Shown here one piece after another: positions 17,589 to 24,902 of a stretch of 64,000 nt of DNA (position 1 is its first letter; each line of letters opens with the position of its first letter). The position numbers and the translations under genes were made by a program. The DNA is taken from positions 29,927 through 93,926 of the forward strand of contig JANXYJ010000014.1 in NCBI GenBank assembly GCA_025350105.1, read 5' to 3'. The stretch comes from Terriglobia bacterium. Lineage in GTDB: Bacteria > Acidobacteriota > Terriglobia > Bryobacterales > Bryobacteraceae. Below the pieces are notes generated by a model. It saw only the letters and a program-made list of their open reading frames with translations, was not told the DNA's origin and did no database searches.

Positions 17589-18608
17589 TTAGTGAATAAT
17601 TAGCTTTTGGACCCGTAGATTACCAATCTCGCCAACATACAGCGTGTTCTCGGTCCGGCAATCAATTGCATTCACGGTGCCGAACTCCTTCGGCAATTTG
17701 CCAGCGCGTCCAAATTTCCCGGTGATGCTGCCATCCAGCTTCATCTTGTAGATTTCGCCATCATGATCGATGTCGTTCGGAGGATTGGAATTGGAAACAT
17801 ACAATACCGGGTTCGCGCTCTTGGTGATGCAGAGCCCATGGGCATCGCCCACATTGGTGAAGGCTGTTTTGAAAGCGCCGTTATTGTCGAAAACCTGCAC
17901 GCGCTTATTCCCGCCGTCGGCCGCATAGACGTTACCTTGTCCATCGACGGCGATGCTGCGGACATTGGCGAATTCGCCTTGCCCGGTTCCCCGCTTGCCC
18001 CAGCTCTTAATAAACTTGCCGTCTTTATCAAACTTGGCGATGCGCGCGTTGCCCATGCCATCGGCAACGAAGATGTTGCCGGCTGCATCCCAAGCAACGT
18101 CAGTGGGGCTGTCGAACAAATCGGTGGACTGGCCGGCGCCATCGCCGGTGCTGGGCCGCGCAGGCACGGGAACCGATTCGGCTTTGCGTCCCAACAACAT
18201 TACTACGCGACCCTGCGGATCGAACTTCATCACCATGTTGGTCATCTCATCCACCACCCACAGATTGTCGACGGGATCCACACGCACTTGAGCGGCAACC
18301 ATAAACCCATAGGAGTCCTTGCCCATTTCGCGGACGAATTTGCCCGTGCGGTCAAATTGAAATAGCCGGGAGCCACCATGGGCAAAAGGCCGCGCTGAAC
18401 CAATCGTGATCGTGGGATGGCCCGTCCGCGTGTAAACAAAGATATCGCCGCGCGAGTTGGTGGCCACGCCGCCCACTTCGCCTAAGTAGAGCCCGGCGGG
18501 AAGCTGCAGTGCATTCGGAACGGAATCGAAGCGAATTTCGGGAGTCTGGGCGGTAGCGGTGATCGAGAGCAGGGCAGCGGCCAGCAAAGTGTTCAGGAAA
18601 TGTTTCAT
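17589..18608 (-). CDS. Secreted NHL-repeat beta-propeller protein (copy 1)
   Basis: Exported six-bladed beta-propeller; some NHL proteins are peptidyl-amidating lyases but most bacterial ones have no known role. Seen: 339 residues, a signal peptide ending near TATAQTPEI, then repeated blades with the pattern VDxxGNVYVADGGNKRVQVFD: LWVVDEMTNMVMKFDPQGRV, NIFVADGMGNARIAKFDKDG, NVYAADGGNKRVQVFDNNG and so on. The C-terminus ends with NLRVQKLIIH. It is the last of three related genes in tandem on the minus strand, 16 bp downstream of the second copy. Confidence 0.88.
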   Translation of the reverse strand: MKHFLNTLLAAALLSITATAQTPEIRFDSVPNALQLPAGLYLGEVGGVATNSRGDIFVYTRTGHPTITIGSARPFAHGGSRLFQFDRTGKFVREMGKDSYGFMVAAQVRVDPVDNLWVVDEMTNMVMKFDPQGRVVMLLGRKAESVPVPARPSTGDGAGQSTDLFDSPTDVAWDAAGNIFVADGMGNARIAKFDKDGKFIKSWGKRGTGQGEFANVRSIAVDGQGNVYAADGGNKRVQVFDNNGAFKTAFTNVGDAHGLCITKSANPVLYVSNSNPPNDIDHDGEIYKMKLDGSITGKFGRAGKLPKEFGTVNAIDCRTENTLYVGEIGNLRVQKLIIH

Positions 18609-18624
18609 GGTATGGTCCTCGCTC

Positions 18625-19647
18625 CTACTTCCCGTCCTTCAACAGCAGCTTTTGCACCCGCCAGGACTCGATTTCACCGGCGATAATTTCGTTCGGGTTC
18701 CGGCAATCCATCATATGAACCACTTGAAAACCGGGCGCCATTTTACCCGGATGACCGAATTTTCCCAAAACGGTTCCGTCCAATTCTGCTTTATAGATTT
18801 CGCCGGTAATGTCCCACGTCCCGGGCATATTCCCATTCGGATTTGAATTGGACAGGAATGCGTATTGATGCGGACCCGACGATATGCATACGGTCCAGCC
18901 AACACCCAGGTTAGTGATCTGGCGAATGGGTTTCAGGTTGTTGTCTAACACCTGATACCGGAAATTCGTCCGGTCAGCCACCCACACATTGCCCTGGCCG
19001 TCCACTTGCAAACCGTGCGGCAAATTGAATTCACCCAGCGCATTGCCGGCCTTTTCACTGCCCGATTGCGCCAGAAAGCGCCCGTCCTTGTCGTACTTCA
19101 CCACCCGATTATTGCAGTAGCCATCGGACACAAAAATGTTTCCTTGCGGATCCCAACCAACGTCCGTTGGCCGGCAGAAGATGTATTTCTGCGCCGGCTG
19201 ATTGGGGCCGGCAGGAGCCGCCTGCACACCCAACACCGCCGGCGGCCTGCGCCCCAGCACCATCAACACTTTTCCTTCGGGGCTGAACTTGGTCACCATA
19301 TTCGTGCCTTCGTCCACGGTCCAAATGTTGTCGTCTCTATCCACGCGCACCGAGTGGGCGAATTCGAATCCGTAATAGCCCGCGCCAATTTCCTTCACGA
19401 AATTGCCAGTTTGATCGAATTCGAATAACCGCGTATTGGCGCTACGGTGATAAACGAAAATGTGCCCCTTCGAGTTCGTTGCCACGGCCACGGATTCACC
19501 CAGATATTCGCCCACCGGCAGTTTCAATAGGCCGGGTACAGAGGTATAGGGAATCTCGCGCACATTTTCGATGGTGGCTTTGCGCTGAGCAAACGCGCTG
19601 GCGGCGCACATCGCTCCAATCGCCCACGCAATCAAAATCCGTTTCAT
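18625..19647 (-). CDS. Secreted NHL-repeat beta-propeller protein (copy 2)
   Basis: Paralogue of its two neighbours. Seen: 340 residues, a signal peptide ending near SAFAQRK, then blades such as GHIFVYHRSANTRLFEFDQTG, NIWTVDEGTNMVTKFSPEG and NIFVSDGYCNNRVVKYDKDG. The first blade resembles that of copy 1 (PVGEYLGESVAVATNSKGH versus PAGLYLGEVGGVATNSRGD), which argues for a recent duplication of these two. It ends with WRVQKLLLKDGK, again like copy 1. Tandem with copy 1 at 16 bp, so probably one transcript. Likely periplasmic or cell-surface. Confidence 0.88.
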   Translation of the reverse strand: MKRILIAWAIGAMCAASAFAQRKATIENVREIPYTSVPGLLKLPVGEYLGESVAVATNSKGHIFVYHRSANTRLFEFDQTGNFVKEIGAGYYGFEFAHSVRVDRDDNIWTVDEGTNMVTKFSPEGKVLMVLGRRPPAVLGVQAAPAGPNQPAQKYIFCRPTDVGWDPQGNIFVSDGYCNNRVVKYDKDGRFLAQSGSEKAGNALGEFNLPHGLQVDGQGNVWVADRTNFRYQVLDNNLKPIRQITNLGVGWTVCISSGPHQYAFLSNSNPNGNMPGTWDITGEIYKAELDGTVLGKFGHPGKMAPGFQVVHMMDCRNPNEIIAGEIESWRVQKLLLKDGK

Positions 19648-19687
19648 GGAAGTCTCCTCAGCTTATGTGGCATATAGAATTCGGCCT

Positions 19688-20878
19688 TCATTTTTTAACA
19701 AATTTTCTTACATCGCCCAGAAAATCCGCCCCATATACATTGCCGCCGGAATCCGTTGCAACGCCCTCAGCCAGGCTCGATCCACCCGCATACGGATAGG
19801 GACACGGATCGGGAATGAAAGCGCGAACCGTTCCATCCTTCGCGCTGCCGATGCGAATCCCGCGTTGCGCGCCCAAATTGTATCCGTAACCAGTTTGCGG
19901 CAGACCAAGCTGGCCCGTGTTGGTCCGTGCATCGCGCGATTCTGAATCGGCAACGTAAATCACATCGTTCTTATCGATGAACATTCCGCTGGGCCGGCCA
20001 AACTGCAGCCACTGCGCGATAAACTTGCCGTTCTGGTCGAAAATCTGAATGCGGTTGTTCTGGCGATCGCCAACGAAAAGCCGGCCGCGCGCATCCATCG
20101 CCAAAGTGTGCGGCACATCAAACTCCCCTGGACCCATTCCCTTTTTGCCCCAGGTCTTCAGAAACTTCCCTTCTCGATCAAACTTCATGATGCGGGAATT
20201 GCCGGTGGCGGTTCCGCCTCCACTGTGCCCGTCGGCGACGAAGATGTCGCCGTTAGTGCCGATGGCAACATCCGTTGGCGCGTCGAATTCGTCCAAACCA
20301 TTACCAGCAACACCCTTCTTCCCCAGAGTCAGCAACACTTTGCCGTCCTGGGTCAGCTTGAACACCTGATGCCCGCCGTTATCGGCTAACCACAAATTCG
20401 CGTCCTTATCTACAGAAAGTTTGTGAGGGCTGACAAACATACCCGCACCAAACGACTTCAACACTTTGCCCGACGCATCAAATTGAAAAATGGGATTGAC
20501 GCCGGCATTCGCACCGCCACATGTCGTGCCGCCCGCACCCGAGGCTCCGCAACGGTCCACTACCCACAGCGTGCCGTCCGGCGCCGTCGTCACGCTGGCC
20601 GTGGAGCCCCACTTGCGCCCCTCCGGCAATTGACCCCAACTTACGCCCGCTTGGTATGGATTGGGCAGATCGTTGTGCGCGCCCAGCAGTGACACCGCCG
20701 GCAATTTCACCGGGTATTCTCCTGCGGGGAATTGCGGCGTCGGCCGCCCGGGCCCCTTGATGGCAGAAACTGGCGGCACTCCGCAAGTCTGCGCCAACGG
20801 CCCAGGAGAGCCGGATTCACTCATCAACTGGCCAGCCAAAGCGCAACACAGCCCAATCATACTTACTTGACGATTCAC
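19688..20878 (-). CDS. Secreted NHL-repeat beta-propeller protein (copy 3, longer)
   Basis: More divergent member of the three-gene cluster. Seen: 396 residues from GTG 20878, which has GGAGG 9 nt upstream; GTG 20887 or ATG 20860 are alternatives. The signal peptide runs to about SESGS. A Cys-containing loop VDRCGASGAGGTTCGGANAG interrupts the first blade and could hold a disulfide. Later blades are regular: NLWLADNGGHQVFKLTQDG, DIFVADGHSGGGTATGN, RLFVGDRQNNRIQIFDQNG and VIYVADSESRDARTN. It ends with VYGADFLGDVRKFVKK. It is the first gene of the cluster in the direction of transcription, 40 bp before copy 2. Confidence 0.85.
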   Translation of the reverse strand: MNRQVSMIGLCCALAGQLMSESGSPGPLAQTCGVPPVSAIKGPGRPTPQFPAGEYPVKLPAVSLLGAHNDLPNPYQAGVSWGQLPEGRKWGSTASVTTAPDGTLWVVDRCGASGAGGTTCGGANAGVNPIFQFDASGKVLKSFGAGMFVSPHKLSVDKDANLWLADNGGHQVFKLTQDGKVLLTLGKKGVAGNGLDEFDAPTDVAIGTNGDIFVADGHSGGGTATGNSRIMKFDREGKFLKTWGKKGMGPGEFDVPHTLAMDARGRLFVGDRQNNRIQIFDQNGKFIAQWLQFGRPSGMFIDKNDVIYVADSESRDARTNTGQLGLPQTGYGYNLGAQRGIRIGSAKDGTVRAFIPDPCPYPYAGGSSLAEGVATDSGGNVYGADFLGDVRKFVKK

Positions 20879-21042
20879 AATGGTCACCCTCCCTCACTGG
20901 TGCAGCCATTGATTGTACAACCACTGAGCACAAAAATGATGGTGGACGAAAAAGAGCGGCTGAAGGACTCACGTCCGTTCAGCCGCCCAAGGGTGACGAC
21001 AATTTCTTTGGCTTATGTTCTTTGTTGGTTTCTGCAGCCAAC

Positions 21043-21252
21043 TTACTTCTTTACCGGCGCGGCATTGGTCGCCGGCGCGGTCACGGGAGCGGTAGCAATC
21101 GCCTTCTTTACTTTGCCCACATGGCGATGCTTCTTCTCCTTCGTAGCCGTTGTGGCGGTACCGGCAGCGGGCGCCGTGGCGGCCGTCTGCGCAGCAAAAG
21201 CGCTACCGGCCAACATCAAAGCGGTCATTACGGTGGTGGTTAAGGTTTTCAT
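21043..21252 (-). CDS. Small secreted Ala/Thr/Lys-rich protein
   Basis: Not assigned to a family. Seen: 69 residues; a clean signal peptide (MKTLTTTVMTALMLAGSAFA) is followed by a mature chain of about 49 residues made almost only of Ala, Thr, Pro, Val and Lys, with one basic centre KEKKHRHVGKVKKA. No Cys. The composition resembles small acid-shock-like or spacer proteins of the periplasm, but that is only similarity of composition. It lies alone between the NHL cluster and dnaB. Confidence 0.55.
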   Translation of the reverse strand: MKTLTTTVMTALMLAGSAFAAQTAATAPAAGTATTATKEKKHRHVGKVKKAIATAPVTAPATNAAPVKK

Positions 21253-21393
21253 ACATTTTCCTTTTCTTCAGTCTCTTCTCTGATCTCGGAGGGCGTCTCT
21301 GTCCTCGCTAGTACAGATGCGCCTGCTCGCCCGCAGGTTGGTGAAATTGTTTTCAGAAACGGACTTGTGTATGGAAATTAATCAGCGCGCGTT

Positions 21394-22764
21394 TTACCCT
21401 TCTGGCTCCTCAGGCAAATCTTCTGCGCGATTCTCAAAGCGTGTGAACGATCCAATAAACCGCAGCGGCACGGTACCAATTGGCCCGTTACGCTGCTTGG
21501 CAATGATCAAATCTGCCAGCCCTTTTATATCCTCACGGTCGCGCTTGTACACTTCTTCGCGAAAGATGAACGCTACCAGATCCGCGTCCTGCTCAATCGA
21601 CCCGGAATCGCGCAGGTCGCTCAACTGCGGCTTGTGATCCCCTACGCGAGTCTCCGCCGCGCGGCTTAACTGCGATAGCACCAGAAACGGAACATCCAGA
21701 TCCTTGGCCATCAACTTCAGCCCGCGCGAAATCGCGCTCACTTCCTGGTTGCGGTTTTCCGAGCGGCCGCGGCTGCTCATCAATTGCAAATAGTCGATCA
21801 CCACCAGGCTCAGTCCGTGTTCGGCTTTCATGCGGCGCAGCTTGGCGTGAACATCCATCAGATTGACGCCCGCCGTGTCGTCCAGGAAAAGCGGCGATTC
21901 CGTCAAATCGTTTAGCGCGAACTGCAGCTTGCGACGTTCATCTGCGTTCAAAAACCCTGCCCGGTATTTGTGTTGGTCCACTCGTGCGGCGGAGCACAGT
22001 AGACGCGTCAACAAACTGGCCGACGACATTTCCAGCGAAAACACCGCCACTGGCTTGCGCATCTGCGGGTGGGTGGCCACGTGCTGCGCAATGTTCATCG
22101 CCAACGCGGTCTTTCCCATGGATGGCCGCGCGGCCAGAATGATCAATTCGCCGCCATGCATTCCGCCGGTCATTTCGTCAAACTTAGTGAAGCCCGTGCT
22201 CAACCCGCTGACGCGCTGGCTAGGATCCAGAAACGCGCTAATTCCACCAGGAAATTTCTCGATAACCGTCGACGGGCTCTCCAGCTTTTCGCCCGCCCGC
22301 GCTTCGCCCAGTTTCAGCAGCGTCTCTTCGGCGCCAGCCAGAATTTCGTCGGGCTCTTCCTCGCCGATGAAGCATCGATCAATGATTTTTTGCGCGCTGA
22401 AAATCAGCTTGCGCAGCGTGGCCTTGTCCTTGACAATGCGAATGTAGCTATCGAGATTCGAAAGCGCCGGCAGACCTTCGTCCAGCGATACCAGATACGT
22501 AAACCCATCAACGGATTCCAACTGACCCTGCTTCATCAGCTCATTGGCCAGGGTCACGCGGTCCAGCTTCTCGCCGCGATCGTACAGGTCCTTCATCCGC
22601 GCAAAAATGCGGCGATGCTTCTCCAGACTGAAGTCTTCCGGCTCCACCGCGCCGGCAACTTGAAAATAGGTGTCTTGATTGAGAAGGATGGACCCGAGCA
22701 CGAAGCGCTCGGCATCCAGATTGGCGGGAAGGCCTTTTTCAAAGGCAAGGTCCATGGTGGGCAT
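21394..22764 (-). CDS. dnaB: Replicative DNA helicase DnaB
   Basis: Hexameric 5'-3' helicase that unwinds the chromosome at the replication fork and binds primase. Seen: 456 residues from ATG 22764, chosen for its GGAG 6 nt upstream; a TTG at 22788 is possible but lies in a palindrome. The N-terminal domain covers about 10-115 (DAERFVLGSILLNQDTYF), followed by the linker and the RecA-like core with Walker A ARPSMGKTALA, Walker B VVIDYLQLM and the RDSGSIEQDADLVAFI segment. Normal length and no intein. This is the chromosomal dnaB, although phage genes begin only 2 kb away. A leader palindrome at 22786-22807 precedes it. Confidence 0.97.
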   Translation of the reverse strand: MPTMDLAFEKGLPANLDAERFVLGSILLNQDTYFQVAGAVEPEDFSLEKHRRIFARMKDLYDRGEKLDRVTLANELMKQGQLESVDGFTYLVSLDEGLPALSNLDSYIRIVKDKATLRKLIFSAQKIIDRCFIGEEEPDEILAGAEETLLKLGEARAGEKLESPSTVIEKFPGGISAFLDPSQRVSGLSTGFTKFDEMTGGMHGGELIILAARPSMGKTALAMNIAQHVATHPQMRKPVAVFSLEMSSASLLTRLLCSAARVDQHKYRAGFLNADERRKLQFALNDLTESPLFLDDTAGVNLMDVHAKLRRMKAEHGLSLVVIDYLQLMSSRGRSENRNQEVSAISRGLKLMAKDLDVPFLVLSQLSRAAETRVGDHKPQLSDLRDSGSIEQDADLVAFIFREEVYKRDREDIKGLADLIIAKQRNGPIGTVPLRFIGSFTRFENRAEDLPEEPEG

Positions 22765-22785
22765 AGCAGCTCCGACGGGTTCCAC

Positions 22786-22807
22786 CAAATTTGGGAAACC
22801 AAATTTG
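22786..22807 (-). promoter_or_regulatory. Perfect palindrome in the dnaB leader
   Basis: On the transcribed strand: CAAATTTGG-TTTC-CCAAATTTG, a 9-bp perfect stem with a 4-nt loop, ending about 10 bp before the Shine-Dalgarno of dnaB. It could be an operator for a dimeric repressor or a leader hairpin affecting translation. No binding protein can be named. Confidence 0.45.
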
Positions 22808-22826
22808 TCTTAACCTAAGCATACGG

Positions 22827-22856
22827 AAAATCACCCTGCGAAACTACGGTGATTTT
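22827..22856 (-). terminator. Probable terminator between the cyclophilin gene and dnaB
   Basis: AAAATCACC and GGTGATTTT form a perfect 9-bp stem around a 12-nt loop. On the minus strand the 3' arm ends in TTTT. It stands about 100 bp after the cyclophilin stop codon and just before the dnaB leader, so it would separate the two transcripts. Confidence 0.55.
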
Positions 22857-22956
22857 GCCCGTTTGCTTGGACCGGTTTACGCTCAGAAAAAAGCGTGGAT
22901 CTCTTGTGGAAATTCACGCTCCGGTAAACCGTTTGTAAAGACCCGCTTGTAAGCGG

Positions 22957-23682
22957 CTATTTCTTGGTATCGGCGGCCGCCGGCGCGTCCGCCGGCATAA
23001 TCGACGCCGAGATGATGCGATCCAGGTTGGGGAAAGAACGATCAAGATACGGCTTACCCTGTGCGGTGATGCGGCCTTGATCCGGTGATTCACCATATCC
23101 AGCGAAAAATTTGTCCACCAGATCCATTCCTTCAAGCACGGTGCCGAAGGGAGCGAAACCCTGCCCATCCAACGACGCGTTATCGCTATAATTGATGAAA
23201 ATTTGCGTCGTGCGTGTGTTGGGTCCGGCAGTGGCAAAGGTCAACGTGCCGCGTTTGTTGGATTCGAGGACGCGATCGTCTGGAATGCGAGCGTTCTCCC
23301 AAACGGCCGTTACTTCAGGCCGGGCACTGATCCCGAACTGAGCTACAAAGCGCGGAACAATGCGGAAAAATGCGGCGTTCGTATAGAAACCGTACTTCAC
23401 TAAATTGTAAAATCGATCCGAACCGAGTGGAGCCCAACCCCGATTGACCTGAATAATCACATCGCCCTTCGTGGTGGTCAACTTCACCTTATAAGTATCA
23501 GGCGCCTTGTCTTTCAGCGTGCCGGGGTTCAGCAAACTCTTCGCCGTTGGAGCAGCTTTCGGTGCAGCCTTTGTTGGCGCAGGCGTGGGAGCCTTCTTCG
23601 AAGCAGGGGTCTGGGCCAGCGCGATTCCACACGCCAGCAGCGTCAGGGTCAAAATCTTTTTCATAAGGATCTGGACCATCAT
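22957..23682 (-). CDS. Secreted peptidyl-prolyl cis-trans isomerase (cyclophilin type)
   Basis: Catalyses proline isomerisation during folding of exported proteins. Seen: 241 residues; a signal peptide ends near GIALAQTP, then a Lys/Pro/Ala linker to about residue 50, then the cyclophilin domain with KTTKGDVIIQVNRGWAPLG-like opening (TTTKGDVIIQVN), GSDRFYNLVKYGFY, FRIVPRFVAQFG, GTLTFATAGPNTRTTQIFINY and FAPFGTVLEGMD. These include the catalytic-loop Arg and the Gln/Phe positions of cyclophilins. The ATG at 23682 overlaps the TGA of the upstream M24 peptidase gene (ATGA), suggesting coupled translation; an ATG at 23664 gives a shorter signal peptide. Periplasmic. Confidence 0.93.
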   Translation of the reverse strand: MMVQILMKKILTLTLLACGIALAQTPASKKAPTPAPTKAAPKAAPTAKSLLNPGTLKDKAPDTYKVKLTTTKGDVIIQVNRGWAPLGSDRFYNLVKYGFYTNAAFFRIVPRFVAQFGISARPEVTAVWENARIPDDRVLESNKRGTLTFATAGPNTRTTQIFINYSDNASLDGQGFAPFGTVLEGMDLVDKFFAGYGESPDQGRITAQGKPYLDRSFPNLDRIISASIMPADAPAAADTKK

Positions 23683-24854
23683 AACAAAACCAGTTTCTCT
23701 TGACTTTCGCCCGTCACCCGTGCGCCGTCCTCAGACACGAAGACGTCCACTTCGCAGCGAATGCCAAACTCCGGCAGGTAAACCCCGGGCTCCACCGAAA
23801 AACAGGTCCAGGGAATCACTTTGCGCTCGTCATGGGTTTCCAGATAGTCCATGTTGGCACCGGTGCCGTGCACTTCTTCGCCAATGGAGTGACCGGTGCG
23901 GTGATAGAAATAATCGGCGAGTCCGTGCCCGGTGATGTGCCCGCGCGCGGCGTCATCCACTTGATAGCCGCGCAAGTCCTGCCTGTTCCTCACGCCGTCG
24001 ATCACGCGCTGCACGGCCAGGTTGCGCGCATCCCGCACAATCTCAAAAACGTTTTGATATCTGTCCGGCGGCGCTTGCCCGCAATAGCCCACCCAGCAAA
24101 TGTCGTAATAAACACTATTGGGCCGATTCAACTTAGCCCATAGATCGATCAAAACGGTATCGCCGATTTTGATCTCCGCGCATTGATCTTTTGAAGGCTC
24201 GTAGTGGGGATTGGACGCGTTCGCGTTCACCGCACAATCCGGCCCATGATCTGCAATTAAACCCTCTGCCGCGAATCGACTGCGTATGAATTCACAAACA
24301 GCAAACTCAGTAATGCGTTCCTTGATTCGCAGTCGCTCGCTGATTTGCGAAAACGCCTGCCGCCGCACTTCGTCCACTTTGCGCGCCGCCTCCAAATGCA
24401 TGTCCAATTGCTCCGGCGACCAGCGCGATTCAAACGTCTGAACCAGATCGGCCGACGTCGAAACCTCAAGGCCCAAACTGCGAATTAGCTCAAGGGTTCC
24501 ACCATCCACCAGCGACACGTACGGCACAGAACAATTTTGCGAATACTGCATTGCGATGCGCCGCGCACTCCCGACGATCAGCCGCAAACCGTCCACCAGC
24601 GAACTCCAACTGGTGTAGGTCTTTCGCGCGCCTGGCAAGTCGGCAAGGGTGTGTTCTTCGATTTTGTGGACCAATCCGTAGGGCTCGCCCGTCGCTGGTA
24701 CGAAGTAGAACCACCGGCGCGTCACGGGCGAACCGGGAGTAAATTGCAATACGCGATAGCCCAAAGGGTCCCGCCGATGATGATCGAAAAACAGCCAACC
24801 GTCCAACCCGGCCTCGCGCAGAGCAGCTTGAATGGAATGAATTCTGGAGTTCAC
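23679..24854 (-). CDS. M24 family metallopeptidase (Xaa-Pro aminopeptidase-like)
   Basis: Dinuclear-metal 'pita-bread' peptidase, probably cleaving X-Pro N-terminal dipeptides in the cytosol. Seen: 391 residues. The N-terminal creatinase-like domain covers about 1-150. The catalytic domain has metal ligands in TVLIDLWAKL and SVYYDICWVG (two Asp), HRTGHSIGEEVHG (His), and SVEPGVYLPEFG and RCEVDVFV (two Glu). The start is GTG at 24854; no ATG fits the first strand. It overlaps the cyclophilin gene by 4 bp. Its 5' end lies 48 bp from the distal end of the phage block and is intact, so the block did not disrupt it. Confidence 0.92.
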   Translation of the reverse strand: MNSRIHSIQAALREAGLDGWLFFDHHRRDPLGYRVLQFTPGSPVTRRWFYFVPATGEPYGLVHKIEEHTLADLPGARKTYTSWSSLVDGLRLIVGSARRIAMQYSQNCSVPYVSLVDGGTLELIRSLGLEVSTSADLVQTFESRWSPEQLDMHLEAARKVDEVRRQAFSQISERLRIKERITEFAVCEFIRSRFAAEGLIADHGPDCAVNANASNPHYEPSKDQCAEIKIGDTVLIDLWAKLNRPNSVYYDICWVGYCGQAPPDRYQNVFEIVRDARNLAVQRVIDGVRNRQDLRGYQVDDAARGHITGHGLADYFYHRTGHSIGEEVHGTGANMDYLETHDERKVIPWTCFSVEPGVYLPEFGIRCEVDVFVSEDGARVTGESQEKLVLL

Positions 24855-24902
24855 TCCGTCAGCTTAGCGTTTTTAGCGCGCCGCAATCCAACAACCCCAA
24901 AA

